From a bacterium (GTDB lineage: Bacteria > Hinthialibacterota > Hinthialibacteria > H5-UNCL2), in assembly GCA_015075175.1 (NCBI GenBank), contig JABTUV010000001.1:1012501-1076500 (forward strand): a stretch of 64,000 bases of DNA. Direction: 5' to 3'. The notes under the pieces were generated by a model. That model searched no databases. It was not told the origin of the DNA and worked only from the letters and a program-made list of their open reading frames with translations. How positions within the stretch are numbered: the first letter of the stretch is position 1; every line of letters starts with the position of its first letter. Below are positions 37,031-48,991 of this stretch, piece after piece. A program made the position numbers and the translations under genes.

Positions 37031-40000
37031 TTGGTCTTGAGGAATGGGACAAGGAAGTGGAGCGGCCAGGCGACACGGCGCAACTCCATAACTTTCTGCC
37101 CCACCTTGCCGAGGTCCCGCTGAAAAGTGAGGTCGATGGCCGTCTCCACTCCCCGCGTCCAGGCTACCGAGGAGGTATCCGCGAGCAGCGCACTCATGCG
37201 GCTTTGCAGTGCGGCGCCCGCCAGGCCCTCGGCCTTGGCGATGCGGTAGGCGACGGCTGCCGCCTCCATCTCCCCGACGATGCTCTTCTGGAACTCATCC
37301 ATCGCCAGCAACGCCCGGAACGGGACGCGGATCGTCCGCCCCAACTTGCCGCCGATAGCCGCGCGATGGGAGTCGATGGCGCGGTTGCCGCCGGCCGTAC
37401 TCCCCATGATTTCATCCTCGAACATGGGCCGCTCAGTACGCCAGGAGGCCAGCAAATTGCGCACCCCACGGGCGAACCCAGGCTTCATCGCGTGAAGCAA
37501 GTACTTGAATTCTCCGAATTGCGCCTGGTCGGGAGAGCCTACGGCCAGCGCGTTCCATGCGGCCTCGGCAAACCTCTGGATGGTGAACTCCCAGAATGCG
37601 TTGGCCGTGTTGCCCACCAGGTTGCGCACATGAGTCGCGGTTCCCGAGAGCAGGCCCGCCTTCCAGAATTCCACCAGTTTCAAGGGAAGGTGAGAGCGCG
37701 CCGCGCTGATTTCGTCTTCCATGCGGTACGCCTCGTCAGGGTTGGCGAGAATCTCCCGGAGTCGCTCCATGTCGAATCCGCGCGTGACAAGCAGCTGGCG
37801 CAGCCTGACGATCTCCGACGCCATGCGCTTGATGATCCGGTCCTTCTGCTTGCGCAGTCGCTCGATCTCCTCGGGCGAGGCCGCCTTGCGCATCTCCTCG
37901 TCGATCTGCTTGATCACCTTCTCGTCTTTGGGGTCAGGCTCCGAGATCATTTCGGAGATTGCATCGGCGGCCCGCTGCGCCGGAGTCTTGAATCGGTCGC
38001 GCCGCTGGCGGAAGGCGCGAGCCTGCTCGGACCCCGACTGCCGCCACGCCCAAACAAGCCGTTGCACATCCGCAACGCGCTCGACCGTTGCGCCCGGAGT
38101 CAACACCTCCAGCGTCTCTTGCGCTACGACGCGCTGGGCGGCGACCGTCTCCACATCGGAGAGCATCCCGGTCTCCATCCGATTGAGCAGATACGCTCGG
38201 GCGTCGGGTCGGGCCAGGAGTTGCTCGGCCGCCGCCCCAACCTCGTCGTCGGCCCGGCGCTCCGGCCGCCCCACCTGGGTCCGCCGCTCGTCCACGTCGT
38301 CCACAAAGGCGCGGCTCTCCTCGGTCATCGCCGGATTCGCCAAGTCGGGGCGCCCGCGCGTCCGCTTCTTTACCTGGTAACTGCCGCCTTTTGGCTTGAA
38401 ATCGTGGAGCCAATTGTATAGTCTATCCCCAGAAGGCTCGGAGGGCCCGTCTCCTGCATTGCCTAGCGGAGTAGACCGGCTCGAAGGGCCTTCTTCTATG
38501 ATCCTCGCGTGCGTTACGTGATTATCATAGTAGAACGTCCCGTCGTGCCTTTCTCTCAGCGTCAGCCTGATATATACTCGTTCGCCTTCGAGCGTAGCCT
38601 TTACTCCGTAGTGATGCCAAGCCTTAATGGACGACCTATCCCCTGGGCCCGGAGCTTCTGACCACGCGCGCACCGCCCCGGACAACAGGGCGGGGAGTGA
38701 CGGTATAATCTTGACGATCCGCAAGTCTGCGCTTTGCGACTGGGTCTTTTTCAAACCCGCGGGCTCGAATATTACGGAATGCCCGTCGCGTGTTTTCGGA
38801 CGTTGCCGGGAGATTCGACGATACTCGACCCGTGCGACCCGGCGAATCTCGCCGGCGTCCTCGATGCCGGCGAACGCCGAAGTATCCACCTCTACCGGGT
38901 CCATCTCCAGGAGCATCCGGCGCCGCGCGTCCTCGTCGGGCGGGCCGATTGAGTAGTGCTCCTGAACTTTTCCAACGCCCCGCACCGGCCGGCTCCAGAA
39001 GCCCGGAGCATCCAGCTGGGCCAGAATCTCAGCCGCCCGTGGTGTGGCAATTCCAAAGAGGCGCAGGATAAAATCCCGAACTCTCTGCCAAATGCTACGG
39101 CCGCGGCTGTCCGTCGCGGTTTCCGCGACGCGCGCGATCATCTCTTCCTGCCGTCCTGGGTCGGTCTCCCCAGGAGCATACTCGTCTACCAGCGCCTGCC
39201 ATTCACCCTCGGAGAATAACCCCAGGCTGCGCGCCACGTGCACGCGCTCATGGCGCAACGTTGCATCGTCCGCCTCCCCCAAGAGCAAACGGAGCAGGCC
39301 CAGCGCGCCGGTGGTATTCCCGTCGACGCCGGTAAATTGCCAATGTCCGGCGACCACGATCTCCGGATCGTCGGCGACGGCGTCGCCGTATTCACGTCTA
39401 ATCCGCTCTCGGTCGGCCGCAATGTCGGAGACCCATTGTGCGCCGAACTCGGCTCCGTTGGGCAATAGCACTCGGTACCCGGAGCGGCCCTTGCGCTCGA
39501 CCAGACTGCCAGGAAACGCCGAGGCGATCTCCTCTGGCATGAGCATGGCCACGCCGCGCTCGGTATCGGCGCCTCCGACCTGGGCGTGCCCGTCGGTCAG
39601 CGCATGGTTTAGGTCCTCCAGCTCCGCCTGGGCCCGCCTCAATTCCGCAGCCTTGGGGAAAGGTTGTCCTACGCTCGCCCGAAGCCTTTCGGCTTCCTCC
39701 TGCGTTCGCTCCAAGTGCCGCTGAAAAGTAGTGACCTGATTGAGAATCTCCTCACCGGCGCGTCTAATCGCCAGCAAGACACCGCGCCCCGTCTGCGCCT
39801 GACTCCACACCACAGTTACATCGCCGAACCGTACTTCCACGCCTACAGTAGGGTTCCACGTGGTAACTTGAAATCCCGACGCATTGAGCGTGCCCGTGGC
39901 GTGCGCCCCAACATGCACCCGCACCTGATACCCGGCGATCTCCGCCTCTAGGGCGACTTTGGCACGAGCCGCCGCATCGTGCTGCTGCCCGCCCCAATGC

Positions 40001-43000
40001 ACCCCAAGGGCCTTCTGCCCATCAAAGACAGCCTTAATCCGTTCAACCAGCGCAGCGTCGAGGGCTTTCTCGGCCTCCTTGCGGTCGGCGTACTCCACGC
40101 CCTCGATCTCCGCCACAAACGGAGCCGCCCCCACGTGCTCTGCCTTCCGGTTGATCTCCTGCCAGGTCTCCAGGTTTCGCTCCAGGGTTGGGATGCGGTC
40201 TTCGGCCGCCTTGAGGCCAGCCGCCTGCCGCGCCTGGGAGTCGGTCCACGCCTCCTGCTCCAGCGACAGCGCCCGTACTTCAGCTTCCAGGTCCAGCTTG
40301 CGAAAAATGCGAGGATCATCGGCGTAGGCCGCCATCTGCTCCCGCGCCGAAAGGATCACCCCGCCGAAGGGATCGTCGAACTCGCGGCCCTGAAGATTGC
40401 CCGACCACAGCTGTTGGATGAACGACGCCTTGCGCAGGTTCGCGCCCCAGATGGCGGCGTCCAGCGTGCTTTTCATCCCGTAGGAGTACACCTCCACCAC
40501 GGCGTTGGTATTGCCGTAGCGTATGATCCGCCCTTCGCGCTGCTCCACGTCCGACGGCAGCCAGGGCGCGTCCAGGTGGTGCAGGGCCTTGAGCCGCTCC
40601 TGGACGTTGACGCCGACCCCCATCTTCTGGGTTCCTCCCAGAAGCACCCGGATGGTCCCCGCGTTCATCGCCTCGAAGAGCTTGGCGCGCTGGGCGTCGG
40701 TCTTATAGTCGTTTATCACGGCGATTTCTTCCTTCGGCACGCCAGCCTTCACCAGTTTCCGCGTGATGTCGCGGAATAGCCACAGGTCCGCTTCGCCCTC
40801 GACGGCTTCGCCCTCAGCGTCGTCCGGCTCGATCTCCAGGCTGATGTTCTTGCGCTCGGCGAAACTGCGCAGGAGCGACACATCCATCGGGTTGTAGGAA
40901 TCGCAGAACACCATCTGCGTAGTCTTGTCCTTTGCGCCCGCCCGGTAGATTTCCAGTACTTTCTGGATCGCGATGTTGACCTTGGAGTTAGGCTCATCGG
41001 CGGCGTTGGGCTCCACCAGGCGGATGTCCAGGGCAGCCTTCTTGCCGGCGTTGTAGAGCAAAATAGGGATGTAGCTATGCTGCTTCTTTTCGTCGCCGGA
41101 CAGTCCGGAGAACGCCTGCATGACCTCCCCCAGGAAGGCCACGAACTTCGAGACTCCGGCGGTCCGCTCCACGGCCACGCTCTGCGTTCCGCCCCCCGCG
41201 ACCTCCGGCATTCCGTTGCCCATGTCGCTGAGCATGGCCCGCAGGTTTTGCGTTGACAGAATGTCCCACCGGCTGCGAATAAACGCCATCAGCTCCGGCC
41301 CGTTGGTGTATTTGGCCAGGGCGTTTTTGAACACCCACTTCATAGCCGCGTTCATCGTATGGACCGAGCTGACCCGGGCGAAGGCTGAAACGAAGCGGTC
41401 GAAGGTCGTTATCCCCCACTCCTTAATGACGTCCGGAGCCATGATATTAGTTAGGTGCCAGGCCTCTCCCAGCGTGTTGGTCACCGGAGTCCCTGTCGCC
41501 AGGTAGACTCCCCTTCCACGGTTGTGGTCCTGTATGTACCGCGCCTTCATGAGTACGTCGAATGCGCGCTGGCTTTCCTGGGTTTCCAGCCCCACAAGTT
41601 TCGGCAACTTGGTTACGAACGGCGGTTTCTTGTAAGCATGAGCCTCGTCCAGGAACAAGGCGTCCACTCCCAGGTCGTCGAAGTAAACGTCGCCATCGGC
41701 GCGGGCCCGCACCTTGGCCATAAGGCGATCAAGCCGGTCCTCAAGCCGCTTCTTCTGCTTGACCAGCTGCTTGACCGTGGGCGCCTTCTTGCCTTCCCGC
41801 TCGGACGCCTCCTCGATGACCTGCTCCAGGTCGCGAATCATCTCCTGCACCCAGGCCGCCATGCGCCGGGGATCGTTCTCGATCAGTCCGAACGAAGACT
41901 GGGCCATGATGACCGCGTCCCAGTCGCCCGAGGCGATCCGCCCAACAAACTGCCGCCGCCTGGAGGACTCCAGGTCCTCCTTGGTCGCCACGAGCACGTT
42001 CGCTCCGGGGTACATCTGCCGGAACGACGCCGCGAATTGCGGCAGCGTGGCGTTCTGGACCACGAGCAGGGGCTTGCGTGCCAGTCCCAGCCGTCGCAGC
42101 TCCATCGCGGTGGCGATCATTGAGTAGGTTTTGCCTGCGCCCACGGCGTGGGCGATCAGCCCCGCTCCCTGCTGAATCAGCCGCCACACCAGGTTCTTCT
42201 GATAGGGGCGCAGAGCCACGTCCACACTGCTTCCGGGCAGCGTCAGATGGGAACCATCGAATTGCGGAACAACGTAAAAATTGAACTTCTCGTTGTAAGC
42301 GTCCTCGATTTGGCGGCTGGCGTCGGCGTTGGCCAGGACCCAGGATCGGAACGCCTCCTGCAGGCGCTCGGCGGCGGCCCGCGCTGCAACCGTCTTGGAG
42401 GGGTTGAAGACCCGCGTGGTCCCGCCCTTGCCGTCGGGCACGGAGTCAAACACCTGAATATCTTTCAGGTTCAGAAGATGGGCCAGGACTTTGTCCGCGG
42501 GCATGTCTGGCGTGCCATAGGTTTCCGTGAAATCGACGCCCAGGCCGCGCCCCGATACGTGCCAGGCATCCGCCGCCTCGGAATAGCTGATCCCCAGGCG
42601 ACCGCCGTGGAGCACCTGGCTGGAAAACTCCTGGACGATGTTCTCCGGGATCCAGGCGGACCCCAGTCGAAACCCGACGTGCGCTATACCGATTCGCTGC
42701 GGCTGAACAGCCTCCAGCGCCGCCACATTGCGCCGATAGGCGCTGTCCTGCTCCGCCGCCGCCTGCGCCTCGCGCAGCTTCTTGCGCACGTTCCCCGACA
42801 GGTACAAGTCTCGGGGTTCGTACAGCCCGCTGACCGGGTCGCGGTAGACCGCGCCCTGGGCCTCCAGCTCCGCAATGATCTCGCCCTCGCCCTTTCCGGT
42901 AATGCGCGCCATGTACTCCGGGTCGATCTTGCCGTAATAGGCCATCGAGATGAGCATCGCATCTTTGGCGCTATCGGCACGTATGGGAATCGACCACGGC

Positions 43001-46000
43001 CAAATGGTACGCTTGGCAAAAACCGCGGCCTTGCGCCACACCTTGATGAGTTTCGCCGGGTTTTTGGGGTCAACTGCCTGCTCGACATTCTCCAGCGACA
43101 GGATGAGATAGTAACTGGGGTCGGGGGAGAACTTCTTGGTGGAGTGCCCCCCCAGGGCCCCAAAGCGGCGACGATAATCGTCGTACAGTCGGCTGAGCTT
43201 CTTCCGTGACGCCTCGACCTGCTCTTCACTGGCGGTCGGGTCCTGCATCAATCGAATGTGTTCGCGGTAATGGTCGCGCAGCCCAATGTAGGCCCGAGCC
43301 TGAATCAAGTGCGACCCGCCCTTGATCTGCGGAAAGACCTCGGAGGCGGGGACGAACTTGCCGCCTGAAACGGCGACCAGATCTCCCTTGGGCGAGAGCA
43401 TCAACTCATTCTCACGGCGTCCCTCCGCCTCTCCCAGCGTCGTGAAGTCCACGGCCGCAGGCGCCGCCGCGGAGCCTGCGATATTCTCGGGCAGGCGCGC
43501 CGTCGCCTTGGCCAACTCTTCGGCCAGGTTCGCGCCCGGCCGTGGCTTGAGCGTGAACTCATCGGCGCCGCCGTACATGGTCCCTTCCATCGATGGCGTG
43601 CCCAGCATGTTCTCGGGGTGGGCGTGGAAGTACTCGTTGACCTGGCCGGTCTTGCCCTCCATCTCCATCGGCAACACGGCGGCCCACGCCTGCCGCCAGG
43701 CAAAGCCCCCTCCGTCCGGCTTGCGGAAGATCAGAAGATCGGTCGTCACCTCGGTCCCGGCGTTCTCCGAAAAAGCGTTGTTCGGCAGGCGGATCGCGGC
43801 GACCAGGTCGCCCTTGCCGGCGATCAGCTCGCGCTGCTGCCTATTGGCGTCCATGGTGAAATGAGTGGAGATCGCCAGGAGAATCCCACCCGGCCGGAGG
43901 GCGTCCAGCATCCTCACGATGAAATAGTTGTGGAGGCTGAGGTCCTGTCCGTACTGTTCTTTGGCCTGCCACGGCCCGCCCGCAGCGAATGGCACGTTGG
44001 TGATGGCCAGGTCGATACTGGACGGCGGAAGCCCGACCGTCTCAAAGCCGCGGTTGAAGACCGTCGCCCGAGGATAGAGCTTGGCGAGGATACGCCCGGA
44101 TAGAGAATCCAACTCGATGCCGACGAGATTGCTGTTCGCCGCCAGGTCCTGGGGCATCAGCCCGAAGAAATGCCCGACGCCCGCAGCGGGCTCCAGCACC
44201 GTCCCGCCCGTGAACCCCAGCCTCCGAGCCATACCCCACATGGCCGAGATCACGCTCCGCGACGTATAGTGGGCATTGATGGTGCTAGCCTGGGCCCGCT
44301 CCCATTCCTCCTCGGTCAGGAGCTCGTGCACTTCCCGGGCCAGGGCACCCCACTTTTTCTCCCAGGCTTCGTCGCGTCTCCCATGCCGGAAGTGGAGGTC
44401 TCCGCGCTGGGCAGCCTCCATCGCCTCCCGTTTGCCGCGGTCAAACACTTGCGACAATCCGCCCCATCCCGTGTACCTGGCTAGAACACGTTTTTCATCG
44501 GCAGTCGCCTCGCGGTTTTCGGATTCAAGCACACGCAATAGGCGGATAGCTGCAAGGTTGGCGCGCGCCTTGGCCACGTCTCCCTTGGGAGCGATTTCGT
44601 CCTCTGGCGCGATGGAATGGTTTACTCGTCCATCATCTTCGCCTTGAATCGCTCCAGCATCTTGCGGCCCCGGGCGCTCAGCTTCGGCGGGTTCTCCGGC
44701 GGATCCGGGTTCGACGGTGCCACGATCTCCGCGTATGCGATTTCGGTCGCCTGAGCCTGGTCCATCCTCTGGTTGAGTACGAGACGGCCGGCGACCTGAA
44801 TCGCCCGGTCGGCCACGCCCTCCAGGTGCTGTTTCAGGCGCCCGTTCCGCAGGAGGCTCTCCAGAAACTGCGGCTGATTCTCCTCTAGCCACGCCAGATG
44901 GTCCCAGAACTCTTCGGCGTCCCGAAGGTCCGTCACCGCGCCCTCCATGCTCGGCTCCGACATTGCGCCCACCCCCTTTCTCGTCAGACTGGGCTTCACC
45001 GCTCTCAATCGTACTCTCGCCTTCCGCCTGGGTCAACTGCTGGGCGTTCTCCGGGAGAACGTCATAATCTTTCAGCGGGTTTGCGTCATCCTGCACGACG
45101 TACCGCCTGATTCCCCCGTGGCCGTCAGGGACAGCATCGACGATCATTCCTGTCCGCGTTACCCCATCGCGGGTACGGAACTGAATGCGATCCCCCTCCC
45201 TGAAGCCAGGGGCCTGCGTAACGACTGCCTTCTCCTGCGTGGCCGGCTGCTCTACCGGCTTCCTACCCTTCCACCACGAGACCCAGACCGGAATCTTATC
45301 GACTCCCAACCGCTCAGCAGCGAGTGCGCGGTGGCGTCCTTCTTGCTCGATTACCTCTCCTGTGTCGGCATTGCGACGCAACGAGACCGGTTCAAAATCC
45401 TTGCCCTCACGCATCGCCTTTTCCAGCTCGGCGACGCGCTGCTCATCTATGAACTTGCGCCCAGCCGCATCGAGATACTCAGCCGGCGACATCTCCACTA
45501 CCGTTTCGGGCCATGCTTCCCGACGCTGCCCCCAGGCAATCCCGACAGTTTCCCTCTTGCCCTCCGGCGCCCCTTTCGGCTCAGGTGGAGGAGCCGCCTC
45601 GCCCGCCACATCCGCCCCGCCCGCAACCGCATCCTCGGACTCTGCGGGCGCCAGGAGATCCTCGTCCACTACCACGTCCCGCCCGCCCTCGGTGACGCGC
45701 ACCCGGCCCTTGCGCCCGGAGCGTCCCGCCACGGTCCCCCGCCGTTTGACATCGGGTCCGCTGGGGTCCGTCCCCACAACTTCATCGCCGACCTTGATCT
45801 CGGTTCGCGCGGGAGGCTCGGTCGGGGCCGCCTCGCCAGGCTCATCCGCTCCAGCCTTCCGAGTCGGTTCTCCCGGCTTCGCCTCCTGAATAGGGAGAGA
45901 CGGTGGAGCCTCTTCTGCGCCGCCCTCAGGCGCAGCCGGACCCGGCTGGGGGCGGGGGGCCTCTTCTGTCTCCTGGACCACGGAGTCCAGCAGCTCTCCA

Positions 46001-47443
46001 ATCTCCTCTGCCTCCTCAGCCGAGAGGTCTGGAGCTGCCGCGATCTCCGCTATCTGCGGCGGAACCGCCTGGTTCTCTTGGGGTGTTACCGGCGGAGTGC
46101 TCTCCGGGGGCGTCTTTCCCCCTACGTTGGGGGATTCGGGCGCCGGGGCCCCTCCCCCGACCACCAGTGTTACCGGCGGAGTGGCCCCAGGCGGCATCCG
46201 CAAGCGGGCCGCCAGCCGTGCGCGTTCTGCGGCGTTCGCGCGGCGGAGCCCGGGCATAGCCACAAAGAGAAACTCCAAGTCCCTGCGCGACGGCTTCTCC
46301 TTGTCGCGCAGCGCCGCCATCTCGGCGGGGAACGCCTGCACCAGTTCAGCCAGGTCCTCGTCGGTCAGATCGTCCAGGCCCGGTCTCGCTTCGGCCTCGG
46401 TCGCCGGCGCCGGTGGTTCTCCCGGCCCCGGCGGGATCTCGGCATCCTTCTGTTTGCCAGCCTTACGCTGCTCTGCAGCGGAGCGGCGGGAGATGCCCCA
46501 TGCCTCCTCGACCGCGGTCTGCCCCAGCCCGCCGACGACTTCAGCGGCGATGCCTCCCGGCGACAGCTCCTCGCCAGCGGCCAGCTCGCCGGCCGCCTCT
46601 CCGCCGGCGTCAAGCGCCGCTTGCAACAGCGCGTCCAGCGCCTTGCCCGTGATCCCGGGGATCGCCTTGGCGAACTTGCCCGCCGCCCCCATCGACGTAG
46701 CGTCGGCCAGGGCGATGGGCCCCGCTTTCAGGGCGGCCGAACGCCTGACCCGCGCCATCTTCTTTGGGTCGGCGAACGCCATGCGCAGCGCGTCGGCGTC
46801 TCCAACGTCCACGCCCTCCTCGGCCAGTGCCTCCATCAGCTTACCCGCGTATTCCATGGCAAACGATCCAAGGCCGGTCCCCGCAACCAAGCCCGTAATA
46901 TTTCCGGCCGGCCCAGCGACCGAACCCAAGGCACCACCCGCCACGGTCAGCGGCAGCTGCCCCATCAGATACTGGGTGAACATCTGGGCGCCAAGCTGCG
47001 TGGTAATGTCGATGGGGTCGAGTGCCAGGTTCTCCAGCATCTCCACCCAGGTCTTCGACTCGACAAAACGCTTGGCCTCTTTGGGGGTAGGGATACGCGC
47101 AGCCCGTTGGTTGGCCTGGGCCAGCTGCTCGAAGACGTCGGCACCGCCCGATGCGGCCAGGGTCAGGAGGCTCTGCTCCGCCTGGTTGGCGCCTTGCATG
47201 GCCATATTCGCCAGGCCCCGGAAATAGCCCGGCTCCTTGGGCTGCGGCTTGGCGGGGGACTCTTTGGCCAATCGTCCGTCCCTGACCTTCGCCCACCACT
47301 CGGCGAAGTCGTCGTCGGCGCGCGGATGGCCCGGCGACCGGGGGCCATCATCAGCTCTCGAGCAGCAAGTTCGATCAGGATTCAGCCATCAGGGTTCCGC
47401 TGGGGACCAGGGGCTGTTCCACTGCGGCCACGCGCTGTTTCAT
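36838..47443 (-). CDS. Giant polyvalent virion protein: ParB-like, methyltransferase, helicase, zincin and BECR nuclease domains
   Basis: The uninterrupted frame 47271-36838 has 3,477 codons. In order: Ala/Gly-rich amphipathic region (1-280); SH3-like barrel (about 490-550, EIKVGDEVVG); ParB-like nuclease fold (about 590-670, QEGRHRALAAERLGVDKIPVWV); second barrel (about 690-740); low-complexity segment (about 760-885); N6-adenine methyltransferase (motif I VLEPAAGVGHF near 1024, AITNVPF near 1090); SNF2-like helicase (HAVGAGKTYS near 1712, LDEAHAYK near 1875, TGTPVTN, QREGRIIRYGN near 2247); zincin (RHERVHVARSLG, an HExxH, near 2675); BECR-type RNase region (WHHYGVKA, FYYDNHVTHARI near 2884); and a hydrophobic helical C-terminus. 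The first residues (ATG 47443, MKQRVAAVEQPLVPSG) are linked by about two indels. Such polyvalent proteins are thought to be injected with phage DNA. Confidence 0.85.
44622..44963 (-). CDS. Nested alternative-frame gene inside the giant gene
   Basis: A 113-residue frame starts at ATG 44963 with GAAAGGGGGT seven nt upstream, a strong ribosome-binding site, and stops at 44622, just where recognisable methyltransferase N-terminal sequence of the giant protein begins. The product looks like a real helical protein: FWDHLAWLEENQPQFLES, then LKQHLEGVADRAIQVAGRL, then MDQAQATEIAYAEIV, and a basic tail RKMLERFKAKMMDE. In the giant frame the same DNA gives a Gly/Arg/Pro-rich low-complexity stretch. Either it is a true overprinted gene, or a segment of the giant protein displaced by two compensating indels. 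It is loosely reminiscent of small TnpV-like proteins; function unknown. Confidence 0.65.
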   Translation of the reverse strand: MSEPSMEGAVTDLRDAEEFWDHLAWLEENQPQFLESLLRNGRLKQHLEGVADRAIQVAGRLVLNQRMDQAQATEIAYAEIVAPSNPDPPENPPKLSARGRKMLERFKAKMMDE

Positions 47444-47462
47444 TCGCCGGCCACTGCGCGGA

Positions 47463-48413
47463 TCAGGGGCCATACGTGCGCACGACCCACTTGAGGAAGC
47501 CCTGCGCGCGCGAGCGGGGAATCCTCCTATCTCCCTCCGCCGTAGTAATGACGATAACGTCCTCGTCTCCGTCCCTTTGCACCTGCCCGCCCGCGCCCGG
47601 CGGGCTGGGAGCCAGAAACTGATTGAGCGCCCGGAACGCCTGGATGGCAGCCGCGAGCATCTTGGCCAGGTCTCCGGGCTTGGGGGGAGTCACCGTCTCG
47701 CCCACCAGATCCTTGGTCGTGGCGCTTTCCCACATCTTGAGGAACATAGGCACAAACTTATCGAACGATATAGCGGCGCCACCCTCGCCATCGCCACCAT
47801 CCTGGCCCTTGAAGAACTTCCATCCGCGCTCGTCCAGCACGGCGTAGCCTCCGGGGATTTTGACGCTGGACTGGTTCCACGCCTCTGACGCCGTAGGCCT
47901 CTGTTGCAGGAACTCCGGTGGTAGCTGCCTCTCCAGCAGGTCCAGCTCCTGGTGGGCTCGCCGGGCCACTTCGGGCGTGATCCACCCCTGCCGCAGCTGG
48001 TCATCCACGTAGGCCCGGCCCTCCGAGACCTGACGCGCCAGCTTGTCCGCGCGCACTCGCTCAGCTTCCGCGAGCTGCTTCTGCCGCCCCCTCTCCCGGG
48101 CCTCGGCCAGGTCCTCTTCGCGGAAGAGGTCGATGTAGAATCTGTCGTCCTTGCGCTGCTGGAGCTCAGCCTCCTCCCGCAGACGCTCATCCGTCCGCGC
48201 CGTCTCGAGCTTTTTCTGGCGCTCCAGCCGCACGTCGGCCAGCTGGTTCTCCAGCTCGACCTTCTCCTCCATCTCCTTCTTGCGGTCCTTGTCGCGGGCA
48301 ATGCCCTCGGACAACCCCGAGAGGAGAGCAGATACATCGGACCATACCGAAGCACGCTGCGCTTCCCGCTGGGAGCCAGAGTAATCCGGTTCATGTCGTA
48401 TCGTGATCGGCAT
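47463..48413 (-). CDS. Coiled-coil internal virion protein
   Basis: The 316-residue product has a long charged coiled coil (about residues 40-150; for example EEKVELENQLADVRLERQKKLETA kept as a continuous helix), a Pro/Gln-rich region and a beta-rich C-terminal part ending FLKWVVRTYGP. Position just upstream of the giant protein and its composition suggest an internal core or ejected protein of a podovirus. No database-type motif is recognised. Confidence 0.65.
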   Translation of the reverse strand: MPITIRHEPDYSGSQREAQRASVWSDVSALLSGLSEGIARDKDRKKEMEEKVELENQLADVRLERQKKLETARTDERLREEAELQQRKDDRFYIDLFREEDLAEARERGRQKQLAEAERVRADKLARQVSEGRAYVDDQLRQGWITPEVARRAHQELDLLERQLPPEFLQQRPTASEAWNQSSVKIPGGYAVLDERGWKFFKGQDGGDGEGGAAISFDKFVPMFLKMWESATTKDLVGETVTPPKPGDLAKMLAAAIQAFRALNQFLAPSPPGAGGQVQRDGDEDVIVITTAEGDRRIPRSRAQGFLKWVVRTYGP

Positions 48414-48422
48414 CGCTTGCGC

Positions 48423-48980
48423 CTACGATCCCTGCCGCTCGAACAGCTGGCGTACTGCCGACCAGAGATTGCCTCCGATGCTGGCCCAATCCGTCCCCTG
48501 GGACGAGAGCTGCGGTCGCTCGGGGTAGGTGTCGGTTCGGTTTTCGATCACGCGCGCCAGATCTCCGGTCGTCGCTTGGTCGATGCCCACGCGCCGCGCC
48601 AGCGCTAGGTCTCGCAGCCGGGCCAGCGCTGAACTGTATTTGCCGGCCATGCCAGAGCGCAGATTCGGCATCAGCGTAGTCCCCGAGAGCCCACGCGAGA
48701 CCAGGTCCTGCGCGCCGGCGCTCGTCAGGTTGCGGAATTCAGTGCTCAGGTCGGCCTCATTCTGCCGACTCTGGGCGTCCAGGGCGCCCAGCGACCGAGT
48801 CCGCAGGTCGGTCAACAAATTCGTCACCCATTTAAACCGGCGCTCATTTGCCTCCAGCGCCGCCTGGTAGGCTCTCTTCCACTCCTTCTCCGCATTGCGT
48901 TCCGCGCGCCGGCGGCTGCGGCCACCGAAGAACGAGCTGACCGCGGTGAGTACCGGTGGAACTGCCGCCCAAAGAGACAT
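48423..48980 (-). CDS. Internal virion protein, small, helical
   Basis: The 185-residue product starts at MSLWAAVPPVLTAVSSFFGG, an amphipathic or membrane-active N-terminal helix, followed by a long Arg/Ala-rich helical region (ERNAEKEWKRAYQAALEANERR). Small proteins of this sort form the inner core of short-tailed phages (T7 gp14-like role). It precedes the coiled-coil protein by 10 bp. Confidence 0.6.
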   Translation of the reverse strand: MSLWAAVPPVLTAVSSFFGGRSRRRAERNAEKEWKRAYQAALEANERRFKWVTNLLTDLRTRSLGALDAQSRQNEADLSTEFRNLTSAGAQDLVSRGLSGTTLMPNLRSGMAGKYSSALARLRDLALARRVGIDQATTGDLARVIENRTDTYPERPQLSSQGTDWASIGGNLWSAVRQLFERQGS

Positions 48981-48991
48981 AGCTGTTGCTC

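Noticed and set aside
44947-47622. 891-residue plus-strand frame opposite the N-terminal part of the giant phage gene
   Set aside because: Low-complexity Leu/Arg/Pro reading produced by GC-rich codons of the opposite strand.
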